NCBI GenBank assembly: GCA_018242505.1
Contig: JAFEBU010000011.1
Location: forward strand, 1 to 64,000
Direction of reading: 5' to 3'
Origin: Pseudomonadota bacterium
GTDB lineage: Bacteria > Pseudomonadota > Alphaproteobacteria > Reyranellales > Reyranellaceae
DNA: 64,000 bases
The translations under genes were made by a program, and so were the position numbers. Numbering within the stretch: the first letter of the stretch is position 1; every line of letters begins with the position of its first letter. A model generated the notes under the pieces. The model was not told where the DNA came from. It saw nothing but the letters and a program-made list of their open reading frames with translations, and searched no databases. Of this stretch, positions 1 through 6,904 are shown piece after piece.

Positions 1-1
1 C

Positions 2-1255
2 GCGAAGTTCGAGGCGCAACGCAACGGCTTCACCGATGGCGCGAACAACGTCACGGTCACGGTCAACAGTCCGCCGACGTCCGGGCCCAATGTTTCGACG
101 CCGGGCGCCGTCGAGGTCATCATCACGAAGAGCTCGCAGAGCTTCATCTTCGGCAAGGCGCTGAACGCCTTCCTCGGACAGTCGAGCAATCCGTTCACGC
201 TGACGTCGCGTGCGGTGGCGGCGCAGGGCATCTACACCAAGACAGCCACCACGACCGTCCCGACATACTCCAGCGAGGGCTGCATCGTCGCCCTCACGCC
301 CAATGCCGAACAGGGCATCAGCCTGACGTCATTCAACAACTTCACGGCTGACTGCAGCATTATGTCCAACGCTACATCGGTGACGAACAACTCGAATGCG
401 TCGATCTATATGGCGAGTTTCAACAATATGAAGCTGGCCAAGGGCCTGGGGGCGAGCAACGCTCAAATCTGGACGCGGGGATCACTCTACGCAACGAGCT
501 ACAACAACATGGTACCGAAGGCCAACCAGGCGCTCACCAATCAAGCGGCAACGATCAACGATCCCTACGCTTCGATCGCGGCGCCTTCGCCACCGCCCTG
601 CAACAATGCGGTCATCCCGTCGGGTGGCACGTCGCTCACTCTGAAACCAGGTACCTATTGCGGCGGCCTCACTATCTCCAGCTTCAACAACGTCTACTTC
701 GAGCCCGGCACCTACTACATTGCCAACGGTGATCTCTATATCACCAGCGTGAACAACGTCTCGTGCCCGGATTGCACGACAACCAGCAACGGCGCAGTCC
801 AGGGCGTGACATTTGTTCTGACCCAGACAACAGGCAACAACAGCAATATCGGCGGCGTCAAAATCACCTCCCAGAACAACATCACCTTGAACGCGCCGGC
901 GCCGGGATCCGGGCAACCGTATCCGGGCATCCTGTTCTACCAGGATCGCAACGCGCCTGTCGGCACGATGACCTCGACGTCGAAGATCTTCACCGTGAGC
1001 TCGCTCAACAATGCGACGCTTTCGGGGGCGATCTACTTCCCGAACAACCGGATCGACATATCGAGCCTCAACAATTCTAGCCCGAGTGCGAATGGCTGCA
1101 CCGTCTGGATCGGCCGTTACATCAGGTTCTCGTCGTACAACAATAACTATACGGCCGGCTGCCAGACATACGGCACCAGCCTGCCGGGAATCCCCACGGG
1201 GTCGACGACCGAGACGACGACAACCCCCGTGATGACCAGCCGAGTGGTCGAGTAG
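2..1255 (+). CDS. TadG-like pilus assembly protein, 3' part
   Basis: The reading frame is open from the window edge, so the start lies outside. The first residues (an NGF-x-DG segment followed by short beta strands) look like the middle of a TadG/TadE-type protein of the Tad (Flp) pilus locus. Two TadE-like genes follow at once. The C-terminal part carries nine copies of a hexapeptide of the form x-[TSA]-S-[FYVLQ]-N-N (for example LTSFNN, ISSLNN). In the second half they are spaced about 21-23 or 41-44 residues apart, which suggests a right-handed parallel beta-helix with an asparagine ladder. This is inference from spacing. Paired Cys residues are scattered through it, fitting a periplasmic or surface location. 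A GTG at 215 is in frame but is not the true start. Confidence 0.72.
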   Translation, partial: AKFEAQRNGFTDGANNVTVTVNSPPTSGPNVSTPGAVEVIITKSSQSFIFGKALNAFLGQSSNPFTLTSRAVAAQGIYTKTATTTVPTYSSEGCIVALTPNAEQGISLTSFNNFTADCSIMSNATSVTNNSNASIYMASFNNMKLAKGLGASNAQIWTRGSLYATSYNNMVPKANQALTNQAATINDPYASIAAPSPPPCNNAVIPSGGTSLTLKPGTYCGGLTISSFNNVYFEPGTYYIANGDLYITSVNNVSCPDCTTTSNGAVQGVTFVLTQTTGNNSNIGGVKITSQNNITLNAPAPGSGQPYPGILFYQDRNAPVGTMTSTSKIFTVSSLNNATLSGAIYFPNNRIDISSLNNSSPSANGCTVWIGRYIRFSSYNNNYTAGCQTYGTSLPGIPTGSTTETTTTPVMTSRVVE

Positions 1256-1261
1256 GCGGCC

Positions 1262-1729
1262 ATGCGCGGCTTCATTCATGGCCTCCTGCGGCGGCTCGGT
1301 TCGCAGGACGGCGGCAATGTCCTGATCGAATTCGCATTGGCGGTGCCGGTGCTCTGCATCCTGCTGGCCGGCGGGTTCGATCTTGGCCGCTATGCGCTGC
1401 AGAAGTCGGCGATCGTCGAAGGCGCGCGCGCCGGTGCGCAATATGGAGTCTTCAATTCGTCCGACACGGCCAACATCAACACGACGGCGCAGAATGCCAC
1501 CGGCCTCAGTGGCGTGACGGCGAGCAACTCCGTCTTCTGCGAATGCACGGCAGGGACGACTGTCGCCTGTACCTCGACCTGCAGCACGTTGAAGAAATAC
1601 ATCACCGTCAGCACGAGCAAGCCCTATTCCTCGGTGGTGACGAGTTCGACGATCGATATGGGGATTTTCGGGAGCTGGACTCCGCCCACGTCGATGTCGG
1701 CGTCGGTAACCATGCTCGTGGCGCAGTAA
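1262..1729 (+). CDS. TadE-like pseudopilin (first copy)
   Basis: This 155-residue protein has the TadE signature: a short basic N-terminus, then G-N-V-L-I-E-F before one hydrophobic segment (about residues 20-40), then an F-D-L-G-R-Y motif. TadE and TadF are pseudopilins cleaved by the TadV prepilin peptidase and are needed for Flp pilus assembly at the inner membrane. The C-terminal periplasmic part has a Cys cluster (C-E-C ... C-T-S-T-C). The gene starts 6 bases after the TadG-like stop and 15 bases before the next pseudopilin gene, so the three are one transcription unit. Confidence 0.8.
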   Translation: MRGFIHGLLRRLGSQDGGNVLIEFALAVPVLCILLAGGFDLGRYALQKSAIVEGARAGAQYGVFNSSDTANINTTAQNATGLSGVTASNSVFCECTAGTTVACTSTCSTLKKYITVSTSKPYSSVVTSSTIDMGIFGSWTPPTSMSASVTMLVAQ

Positions 1730-1744
1730 GGCCGAGACTGGGCC

Positions 1745-2155
1745 ATGTGGGCGAAGTTCAGTCGGATCCGGTTCGACCGTTGCGGCAACGCGGCTTTGGA
1801 GTTCGCGTTCGTCGCGCCGGTATTCATCGCGCTGCTGCTCGGCGCGGTTGAACTGGGCCGGATGTTCTACGTCCGCCAATGCCTGGAATATGCGACGCAG
1901 CAAGCGGCTCGTTACTATAGCCTGAATCCCGGCACCACGACGACCGACGTCACCAGCAAGCTGAACAGCTATCTGGTCCCCGGCATCAGCAGCAACGTGA
2001 CCGTGTCCTATGCCGACACGGCCAACTGCAACGCCAACGTCAATGTCATCTGCACGACGGTCACCTCGACCTACCCTTTTTCGTTCGCCGAATCGTATCT
2101 CCACCTGGCTCCCAAGACCCTGGTCGCCAGTTCGCAGGCCGTCCGGCAACAATAG
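1745..2155 (+). CDS. TadE-like pseudopilin (second copy)
   Basis: This 136-residue protein has the same layout as its neighbour: basic N-terminus, G-N-A-A-L-E-F-A-F before a transmembrane segment (about residues 17-38), then V-E-L-G-R-M-F-Y. This is the TadE/TadF pattern with a prepilin peptidase-type processing site. The two pseudopilins probably act together, as TadE and TadF do in Aggregatibacter. The gene is followed by a strong inverted repeat, and the next gene (TadD-like) lies 106 bases on. Confidence 0.8.
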   Translation: MWAKFSRIRFDRCGNAALEFAFVAPVFIALLLGAVELGRMFYVRQCLEYATQQAARYYSLNPGTTTTDVTSKLNSYLVPGISSNVTVSYADTANCNANVNVICTTVTSTYPFSFAESYLHLAPKTLVASSQAVRQQ

Positions 2156-2167
2156 GGTTTTCCGGCT

Positions 2168-2211
2168 TCAAAATATTGAGGCTCCAGTTGCCCAGAGCCC
2201 CAATATTTTGA
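2168..2211. terminator. Long inverted repeat, likely terminator
   Basis: The arms TCAAAATATTG (2168-2178) and CAATATTTTGA (2201-2211) pair perfectly. An inner GGCTC/GAGCC pair (2180-2184 with 2195-2199) extends the stem past one mismatch to about 17 positions with a 10-base loop. The outer arms give an A run on one side and TTTT on the other, as in a bidirectional intrinsic terminator. It lies between the pseudopilin genes and the TadD-like gene, so it would separate or attenuate their transcription. A protein-binding palindrome is the alternative. Confidence 0.55.
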
Positions 2212-2261
2212 TATCCTGCCAAGGGCTCCAGTGGGGGCGGGGGAGTGTCGTCGGAACAAAA

Positions 2262-3080
2262 ATGAAGCTGGCGCCCATAATAGCTGCAGGCCTCGCACTT
2301 TTGTCGGCGGCATGCGATCTCCCCTCATCAGCCACTCAGCCCCATAGCGACAGCTACACCGCGGCCCTCCAGGAAGCCGATGCCGCGCGCAAAGCGGGCG
2401 ATCTCGACGTGGCGGTTCCGCTCTACGGCCGTGCGCTACAGGCCAATCCCGAAGGCATGGATGCCAAGTTGGGACTCGGCCAGTGTTATCTTGCGCTCGG
2501 TGCTGGCGACGAGGCGGCCGCGCAGTTCCGCGACGTGCTGGCCAAGCGCGCGGGAGATAGCGCGGCGCGGCGCGGCCTTGCTGCCGCGTTGATCACCCAG
2601 GGGCAGCCGGCGCTCGCCGAGAAGCAGGCGGAGATGGCATTGGCCGCCGACAGCCGCGACTACCGTGCGTTGAACGTGCTCGGCATCTCGCTCGACATGC
2701 AAGGTCGGCATGCCGACGCCGAGGCGCGATATCGCGCGGGTCTTGCGTTGGCGCCCGACGATGTGGCGTTGCGCAGCAACATGGGGCTTTCGCTGGCCAT
2801 CGTCGGTCAGCCGCAGGACGCGATCGCCCAGCTTCTGCCGATCGCAACCGGGCCAAAGGCCGATGGCCGCGTACGCCAGAATCTCGCCTTTGCCTACGTC
2901 ATGGCTGGCGACTTCGAGAACGCCCTGCAGGTGAGCCGGCGCGATCTCGACGAGGCTCATGCCCAGCGGCAGCTCGCCTACTTCATACAGCTCAAGACTC
3001 TGTCGCCGGAAGCGCGCAGCGCGGAGATGCGGCGCGACCCGTACTTCTTTCCGCAATCTTCGGTGGCGCGCGGAACCTGA
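2262..3080 (+). CDS. TadD-like TPR lipoprotein
   Basis: The ATG at 2262 gives a 272-residue protein. It has a lipoprotein signal (hydrophobic segment ending in L-S-A-A-C, cleavage before Cys near residue 18) and then several TPR units between about residues 35 and 230. This is the architecture of TadD, the pilotin-like TPR lipoprotein of Tad secretion systems, and the pseudopilin genes upstream support it. An open frame runs further 5' to 2010, but that extension overlaps the upstream gene and would hide the signal peptide, so I reject it. The gene converges on an SDR gene with a 3-base gap. Confidence 0.75.
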   Translation: MKLAPIIAAGLALLSAACDLPSSATQPHSDSYTAALQEADAARKAGDLDVAVPLYGRALQANPEGMDAKLGLGQCYLALGAGDEAAAQFRDVLAKRAGDSAARRGLAAALITQGQPALAEKQAEMALAADSRDYRALNVLGISLDMQGRHADAEARYRAGLALAPDDVALRSNMGLSLAIVGQPQDAIAQLLPIATGPKADGRVRQNLAFAYVMAGDFENALQVSRRDLDEAHAQRQLAYFIQLKTLSPEARSAEMRRDPYFFPQSSVARGT

Positions 3081-3083
3081 CGG

Positions 3084-3848
3084 TCAGCCTTGGACGGAGA
3101 AGCCGCCGTCGACGGTGATGGCCGCGCCGGTAATGAAGTCTGATGCTGTCGCAGCGAGGAAGACGGCGATACCGGCAAAATCGTCCGGAATGCCCCAGCG
3201 GCCGGCGGGCGTGCGCTTCAGCACCGACTCGTGCAGGCCCTGCACTTCCTGGCGCGCACGCCGGGTGAGGGCGGTGTCGATCCAGCCCGGCAGGATGGCA
3301 TTCACCTGGATATTGTCCTTTGCCCATGCAGTGGCCATCGCCTTCGTCATCTGCACCATGCCGCCCTTGCTTGCGGCATAGGCGGCCGCGAAAGGTGCAC
3401 CGAAAATCGACATCATTGAGCCGATGTTGACGATCTTGCCGCGGCCGCCTTGTTTCATGGCGGGATAGGCGGCGTGGCTGCACAGAAAGGCGCTGGTGAG
3501 GTTGCTGTCGAGCACCGTGCGCCACTCATCGAGCGTGTATTGTTCCGGCTGCTTGCGGATGCTCATGCCGGCGTTGTTCACCAGGATGTCGAGGCGGCCG
3601 TATGCCTTGACGGTATCGGCGATCAGGGCCCGACAGGAATCTTCCTTCAAAACATCGACGGCGATCGCGCTTGCCACAGCGCCAAGTCCCTCGAGCTCCT
3701 TGACCGCGGCCGCATTCTTCTTCGCATCGCGCCCGGCGACGACGATCGTCGCTCCGGCTGTCGCCATACCCTTCGCCATTCCAAGCCCGATGCCACCGTT
3801 GCCTCCGGTGATGACGGCGACCCGGCCTGTGAGATCGAACAGTTCCAT
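3084..3848 (-). CDS. SDR family oxidoreductase
   Basis: This 254-residue classical short-chain dehydrogenase/reductase has the NAD(P)-binding T-G-G-N-G-G-I-G motif near residue 15, N-N-A-G near residue 91, the catalytic Ser in I-G-S-M-M-S, and the Y-A-A-S-K active-site motif. The C-terminus ends in D-G-G-F-S-V. The start at 3848 (M-E-L-F-D-L-T-G) matches the family; the longer frame adds 16 non-conserved residues. Substrate is unknown; 2-deoxy-gluconate or 3-oxoacyl reductase-like activity would fit the family. Its promoter must lie in the 177-base gap before nepR. Confidence 0.85.
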   Translation of the reverse strand: MELFDLTGRVAVITGGNGGIGLGMAKGMATAGATIVVAGRDAKKNAAAVKELEGLGAVASAIAVDVLKEDSCRALIADTVKAYGRLDILVNNAGMSIRKQPEQYTLDEWRTVLDSNLTSAFLCSHAAYPAMKQGGRGKIVNIGSMMSIFGAPFAAAYAASKGGMVQMTKAMATAWAKDNIQVNAILPGWIDTALTRRARQEVQGLHESVLKRTPAGRWGIPDDFAGIAVFLAATASDFITGAAITVDGGFSVQG

Positions 3849-3886
3849 GCGATGCACCTCCGCACCTCTGTATAGCCGGAGGCGGT

Positions 3887-3911
3887 GGAACCGCAAACAA
3901 CGGTGCTCGTT
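3887..3911 (+). promoter_or_regulatory. EcfG-type promoter (GGAAC-N16-CGTT)
   Basis: GGAAC at 3887-3891 and CGTT at 3908-3911 are separated by 16 bases, a perfect match to the alphaproteobacterial general stress sigma factor consensus. It points to the plus strand, where no gene follows: nepR is on the other strand. The 3977-4008 hairpin is the only structure downstream, which is why a small RNA is proposed. A chance match cannot be excluded. Confidence 0.5.
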
Positions 3912-3916
3912 ACGTT

Positions 3917-4012
3917 TCGTGCCGCTCGGTAGTGAATTCGCTGGACGCCGGCGGGCTGACCGACGGACAGCGGACGGGATGGCGGTGGCCGCAAGGTCGC
4001 CGCCATCCTTTC
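3917..4012 (+). ncRNA. Candidate stress-induced small RNA
   Basis: This is an inferred transcript of about 95 bases. It would start a few bases after the EcfG-type promoter at 3887-3911 and end at a GC-rich hairpin (arms 3977-3985 and 4000-4008) followed by TTT. No plus-strand coding frame with family resemblance lies within it. Its end falls 14 bases short of the nepR stop codon on the opposite strand, so any read-through would be antisense to nepR mRNA. By function it could resemble GsrN of Caulobacter, a sigma-T-controlled sRNA, but I claim no sequence similarity. Confidence 0.3.
3977..4008 (+). terminator. GC-rich hairpin with short T run
   Basis: GGATGGCGG (3977-3985) pairs perfectly with CCGCCATCC (4000-4008), and wobble and GC pairs extend the stem inward. 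On the plus strand it is followed by TTTCC. On the minus strand it is followed by CCCG. It is therefore better placed to end a plus-strand transcript than nepR, though it might serve both. Confidence 0.45.
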
Positions 4013-4025
4013 CGATGAAGAATAT

Positions 4026-4244
4026 CTACTTCTTGCCGGGTGAGTCCGGACCCTTGTCTGCCTTCGCGTCAAGCTCGATGAGGGCAAGGAGATCTTCCGG
4101 CAATGGCTCGCTGGCGATCTCGTCATACATCGCGTGAAGCTGCTTTTGCAGCCACACGTCGAAAGGTCGTTCCACAGCCGGCTTTGTCTTTCCCCTGATC
4201 ACCTCACCGGCGAGGCCCTTCAGCGGTTTATCGTCATTCGCCAT
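4026..4244 (-). CDS. nepR: NepR anti-sigma factor
   Basis: This 72-residue protein has the NepR core: W-L-Q-K-Q-L-H-A-M-Y-D-E-I followed by S-E-P-L-P-E-D-L-L-A-L-I, two helices that clamp the EcfG sigma factor. In unstressed cells NepR holds EcfG inactive. Phosphorylated PhyR, through its sigma-like domain, takes NepR away. The start at 4244 is chosen because the longer frame adds 26 residues unlike the family. The gene lies downstream of the first ecfG gene on the same strand, 114 bases away, whereas in many alphaproteobacteria nepR comes first. Confidence 0.9.
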   Translation of the reverse strand: MANDDKPLKGLAGEVIRGKTKPAVERPFDVWLQKQLHAMYDEIASEPLPEDLLALIELDAKADKGPDSPGKK

Positions 4245-4358
4245 CGTTTTTGTTCCGCGGAAGGAAGACCACCCCATAGGTTCCCGTCCGAGGCATGCCG
4301 TTCTCCCAATGAGAATGCCCATGTTTGGCTCATTCGTCCATGGCGGCGTGTGTCGGAC

Positions 4359-4958
4359 TCATCGTCTTTCAGCGACCGAGTCCGGGCCGCTCGCGCGCTC
4401 GACCGTCGGACGGGCCGGGGTCGTTGGCTGTGGCTTGGCCTCGCCTTCCAGCAGCAGCCTCTCAAGCGTGTCACGCGCCCTGGAAATGCGGCTCTTCACC
4501 GTTCCGACCGAGACGCCGGTATGGGCCGCGATGACCTCGTAGGACTGGCCTTCGAGCACTGCCAGCAGCAGCGCCTCGCGCTGGGTCGATGCGAGCTTGC
4601 CGAAGGCAGACATGAACTCACGCATGACCAGGCGGCTCTCCTGGTGCGGCTGATGCGACAGGGTCTCGGCGACCGCCGAGTCGACCGGCACGGACGGCCG
4701 CGTCCGGCGAAGCCCGGAAATAAACTCGTTGCGCTGGATGCGGAACACCCAAGCGGACAGATTGGTTCCCGGCTCAAAGCTCTGCCGACCGGTGAGCGCC
4801 TTGACCACCGTGTCATGCACAAGATCGTCAGCCGCATCGCGATCGCGGGTCAGCGAAAGCGCATAAACGCGCAGTCGGGGAAGAATTGCCTTCAGTTGCT
4901 CGTGAAAATCGTGGATGTCCTGGTCGTTGTCAGTTTTCTTCAAATTTCCGGCAGCCAT
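4359..4958 (-). CDS. ecfG: EcfG-family general stress sigma factor (copy 1)
   Basis: This 199-residue ECF sigma factor has region 2 (D-A-A-D-D-L-V-H-D-T-V-V-K-A-L, F-R-I-Q-R-N) and region 4 with a helix-turn-helix (S-Y-E-V-I-A-A-H-T-G-V-S-V-G-T-V-K-S-R). The sequence and the neighbouring nepR and phyR place it in the ECF15 (EcfG) group. EcfG recruits RNA polymerase to GGAAC-N16/17-CGTT promoters. About 25 polar residues rich in Pro and Ala extend the C-terminus beyond region 4; the second copy lacks this tail. No EcfG-type promoter is visible in the 106 bases upstream. Confidence 0.9.
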   Translation of the reverse strand: MAAGNLKKTDNDQDIHDFHEQLKAILPRLRVYALSLTRDRDAADDLVHDTVVKALTGRQSFEPGTNLSAWVFRIQRNEFISGLRRTRPSVPVDSAVAETLSHQPHQESRLVMREFMSAFGKLASTQREALLLAVLEGQSYEVIAAHTGVSVGTVKSRISRARDTLERLLLEGEAKPQPTTPARPTVERASGPDSVAERR

Positions 4959-5064
4959 GAGTTTCTCCGACAGGGCAATGATACGAAATCAATGCCGGGC
5001 GGGGGAAAAGGTTACAGACAGTCGGGCAACGGCTATCCAACACTTTGATTTAATGTGATTTTCA

Positions 5065-5532
5065 TTATCGCATCTTGCCCGCAAGTTGCTTCCGGGCGCG
5101 CGAGACACGGGCCTTCAGCGTGCCCACCGAGCAGTTGCACAAGGTGGCTGCCTCCTCATACGAAAATCCGCCGGCACCGATCAGGATCAACGCCTCGCGC
5201 GACTGAGGGCTGAGCGACCACAGGGCCACGGACAGTTCCTTGAGCTCAAGCGACGCTTCGGGATTGTCCACCGCGGCGATCGGCGCGGTGGCGCTGTCAT
5301 CGATCGGCGCAGGCCGACGGCGTAAAGCGCGCAAATCGGAATAGAAGCGGTTGCGCATGATTGTGAACAGCCAGCCCTTGAGGTTGGTGCCTTCGGTAAA
5401 CTGCGTCTGCTTGTCGAGCGCCATGAGGACGGTGTTCTGGACCAATTCGTCGGCGGCCTCGCGCTCGCGGCACATGAAGCGTGCGAAAGCACGCAGGTCC
5501 GGAAGCAGCGCCACGATATCGTCCTTAATCAT
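5065..5532 (-). CDS. ecfG: EcfG-family sigma factor (copy 2)
   Basis: The ATG at 5532 gives a 155-residue ECF sigma factor with region 2 (E-A-A-D-E-L-V-Q-N-T-V-L-M-A-L) and region 4 (S-Y-E-E-A-A-T-L-C-N-C-S-V-G-T-L-K-A-R). An in-frame TTG at 5565 would add 11 residues and is less likely. It lies 106 bases upstream of copy 1 on the same strand, so two EcfG-type factors share the locus. Some alphaproteobacteria keep EcfG paralogues with partly different targets. Which copy binds NepR here cannot be read from the sequence. A Cys pair (C-N-C) sits in the recognition helix region. Confidence 0.88.
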   Translation of the reverse strand: MIKDDIVALLPDLRAFARFMCREREAADELVQNTVLMALDKQTQFTEGTNLKGWLFTIMRNRFYSDLRALRRRPAPIDDSATAPIAAVDNPEASLELKELSVALWSLSPQSREALILIGAGGFSYEEAATLCNCSVGTLKARVSRARKQLAGKMR

Positions 5533-5620
5533 CGAGGTGATGGCTCCGGCTGCACGATGCGACAACGGGCGAACATCTTATGTGGAGCATGGTGGGAAGT
5601 GGTGCAAAGGATTTCCATGG

Positions 5621-5646
5621 GCAACCGCATCGAAGAGGATCGCGTT
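5621..5646 (+). promoter_or_regulatory. EcfG-type promoter variant before csbD (GCAAC-N17-CGTT)
   Basis: GCAAC (5621-5625) and CGTT (5643-5646) are 17 bases apart, one base off the EcfG consensus. The element ends 54 bases before the CsbD start codon. The same GCAAC variant precedes the second CsbD gene and the small membrane protein gene, which strengthens the case. Confidence 0.4.
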
Positions 5647-5700
5647 GACGCCGACGACGGACGGTGTCGACCGTCGAACCCTTTTCGCATGGAGGACGAG

Positions 5701-5898
5701 ATGAATTGGGATCGTGTCGAAGGAAACTGGAAGCAATTCACCGGCAAGGTGAAGGAGAAATGGGGCAAGCTTACGGAAGACGATCTGACTGTGATCGACG
5801 GCAAGCAGGATCAGCTCGTCGGCCGTATCCAGGAGCGCTACGGCCTTGCCAAGGACGAAGCGCAGAAACAGGTAAATACCTGGATCGGCGGTCTCTGA
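5701..5898 (+). CDS. CsbD-family stress protein (cytosolic)
   Basis: This 65-residue protein has the full CsbD pattern: M-N-W-D-R-V-E-G-N-W-K-Q-F-T-G, then K-W-G-K-L-T-E-D-D-L, then a Q-L-V-G-R-I-Q-E-R-Y-G segment. CsbD proteins are small, hydrophilic and strongly induced by general stress sigma factors; their molecular role is unknown. A GGAGG ribosome site lies 5 bases before the ATG. It sits divergent from the second ecfG gene and behind a candidate EcfG promoter, so it is probably part of the regulon. Confidence 0.9.
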   Translation: MNWDRVEGNWKQFTGKVKEKWGKLTEDDLTVIDGKQDQLVGRIQERYGLAKDEAQKQVNTWIGGL

Positions 5899-5970
5899 GC
5901 CCCGCGCCCGGCGCACGCCAAAACGTGCGCCGGGCGCGTTCTGACGCGGTCGTCCCGGCGCTTTTCCCTT

Positions 5971-5995
5971 GGAACCGTGAACCGTTGCTGGCGTT
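5971..5995 (+). promoter_or_regulatory. EcfG-type promoter of phyR (GGAAC-N16-CGTT)
   Basis: GGAAC (5971-5975) and CGTT (5992-5995) are 16 bases apart, a perfect consensus. The element ends 89 bases before the phyR start and nothing else lies between. It would put phyR and the two kinase genes after it under positive feedback by EcfG, as known for phyR in several alphaproteobacteria. Confidence 0.8.
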
Positions 5996-6084
5996 ATAGC
6001 GCCGGCCGAAGGCGCGAGTTCGTGGGTTGTTTGTGGCCGTCTGGCGCGTACTCTACGGCCAGAAGCGAAAGAGAGGGGGCGATA

Positions 6085-6885
6085 GTGTCAGAAGGGCCCG
6101 CGACAACGAAGAAGATGTCGGAAGCGATCACCAGGACGTTGCCGTTCCTGCGTCGCTATGCGCGTGCGGTCACGGGCTCACAGCAGCGTGGCGACGAATG
6201 GGTTCGTCTGTGCGCTGAGGTCGTCATGCGTCAACCCGAGCTGATTGCCAAAATGGACGACACGAAGCTCGGTGTCTTCGCCTTATTCCATCGGTTGCAG
6301 CAGCCCTTCGGCGGCCTCGACGAGCCATCGGAAACCGGCAGCGTGAGCGGTCGGCTGAAGGAGTCGCTGACCGAGATGGCGCCGCTGCAGCGGCGCATGC
6401 TGTTGCTCACCGTGCTCGAGGGGTTCACCGTCGCTGACGCCGCGCATATCCTCAATGTCGATATTGACACTGCGGAGAAGAGCTTGCAGGACGCGCGCCG
6501 CGAACTGCAACGCGTTGCTTCGGTGCGGGTGTTGGTGATCGAGGATGAGGCGGTGATCGCGCTCGACGTCGCCGACATCGTGCGCAATGCCGGACATGAG
6601 GTCGTGGGCATCGCGGCGACGGAAAAGGCCGCTGTCGAACTGGCAAAGAAGCATTCGCCGCACCTTGTCCTTGCCGACATCCAGCTGCGCGGCGCCGACA
6701 GCGGAATCGCCGCAGTCAAGGAGATCATGCAGGCCATGGCGGTGCCCGTGATCTTCGTCACCGGCTACCCCGAGCGTCTGCTCACTGGCACGCAGATCGA
6801 GCCCGCCTTCGTCATCTCGAAGCCGTTTGATCCAGACCTCCTTCGCGCAGCGATCGCCCAGGCGCTGGACACCGTCTCGATCTGA
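6085..6885 (+). CDS. phyR: PhyR anti-anti-sigma response regulator
   Basis: This 266-residue protein has an ECF sigma-like domain (about residues 10-135, ending in the region-4-like I-D-T-A-E-K-S-L-Q-D-A-R-R-E-L) and a receiver domain (about 150-262). The receiver has the acidic pair in V-I-E-D-E, the phospho-acceptor Asp in L-V-L-A-D-I, and Lys in I-S-K-P-F-D. On phosphorylation PhyR binds NepR and frees EcfG. The GTG at 6085 is preferred because GAGAGGGGG lies 5 bases upstream; an ATG at 6115 has no such site. The gene has its own EcfG promoter and a histidine kinase gene 19 bases downstream. Confidence 0.92.
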   Translation: MSEGPATTKKMSEAITRTLPFLRRYARAVTGSQQRGDEWVRLCAEVVMRQPELIAKMDDTKLGVFALFHRLQQPFGGLDEPSETGSVSGRLKESLTEMAPLQRRMLLLTVLEGFTVADAAHILNVDIDTAEKSLQDARRELQRVASVRVLVIEDEAVIALDVADIVRNAGHEVVGIAATEKAAVELAKKHSPHLVLADIQLRGADSGIAAVKEIMQAMAVPVIFVTGYPERLLTGTQIEPAFVISKPFDPDLLRAAIAQALDTVSI

Positions 6886-6904
6886 GCGGCTGGCATCGCC
6901 GGTC

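Noticed and set aside
482..2152. Minus-strand open frame of 556 codons opposite the Tad genes
   Set aside because: It is Arg-rich and low-complexity with no family match, and lies opposite three genes with clear TadG/TadE features. High GC leaves such frames open.
4245..4358. EcfG-type promoter directly upstream of nepR
   Set aside because: GGAAC words occur on the minus strand, but the downstream element at the right distance has two or more mismatches to CGTT.
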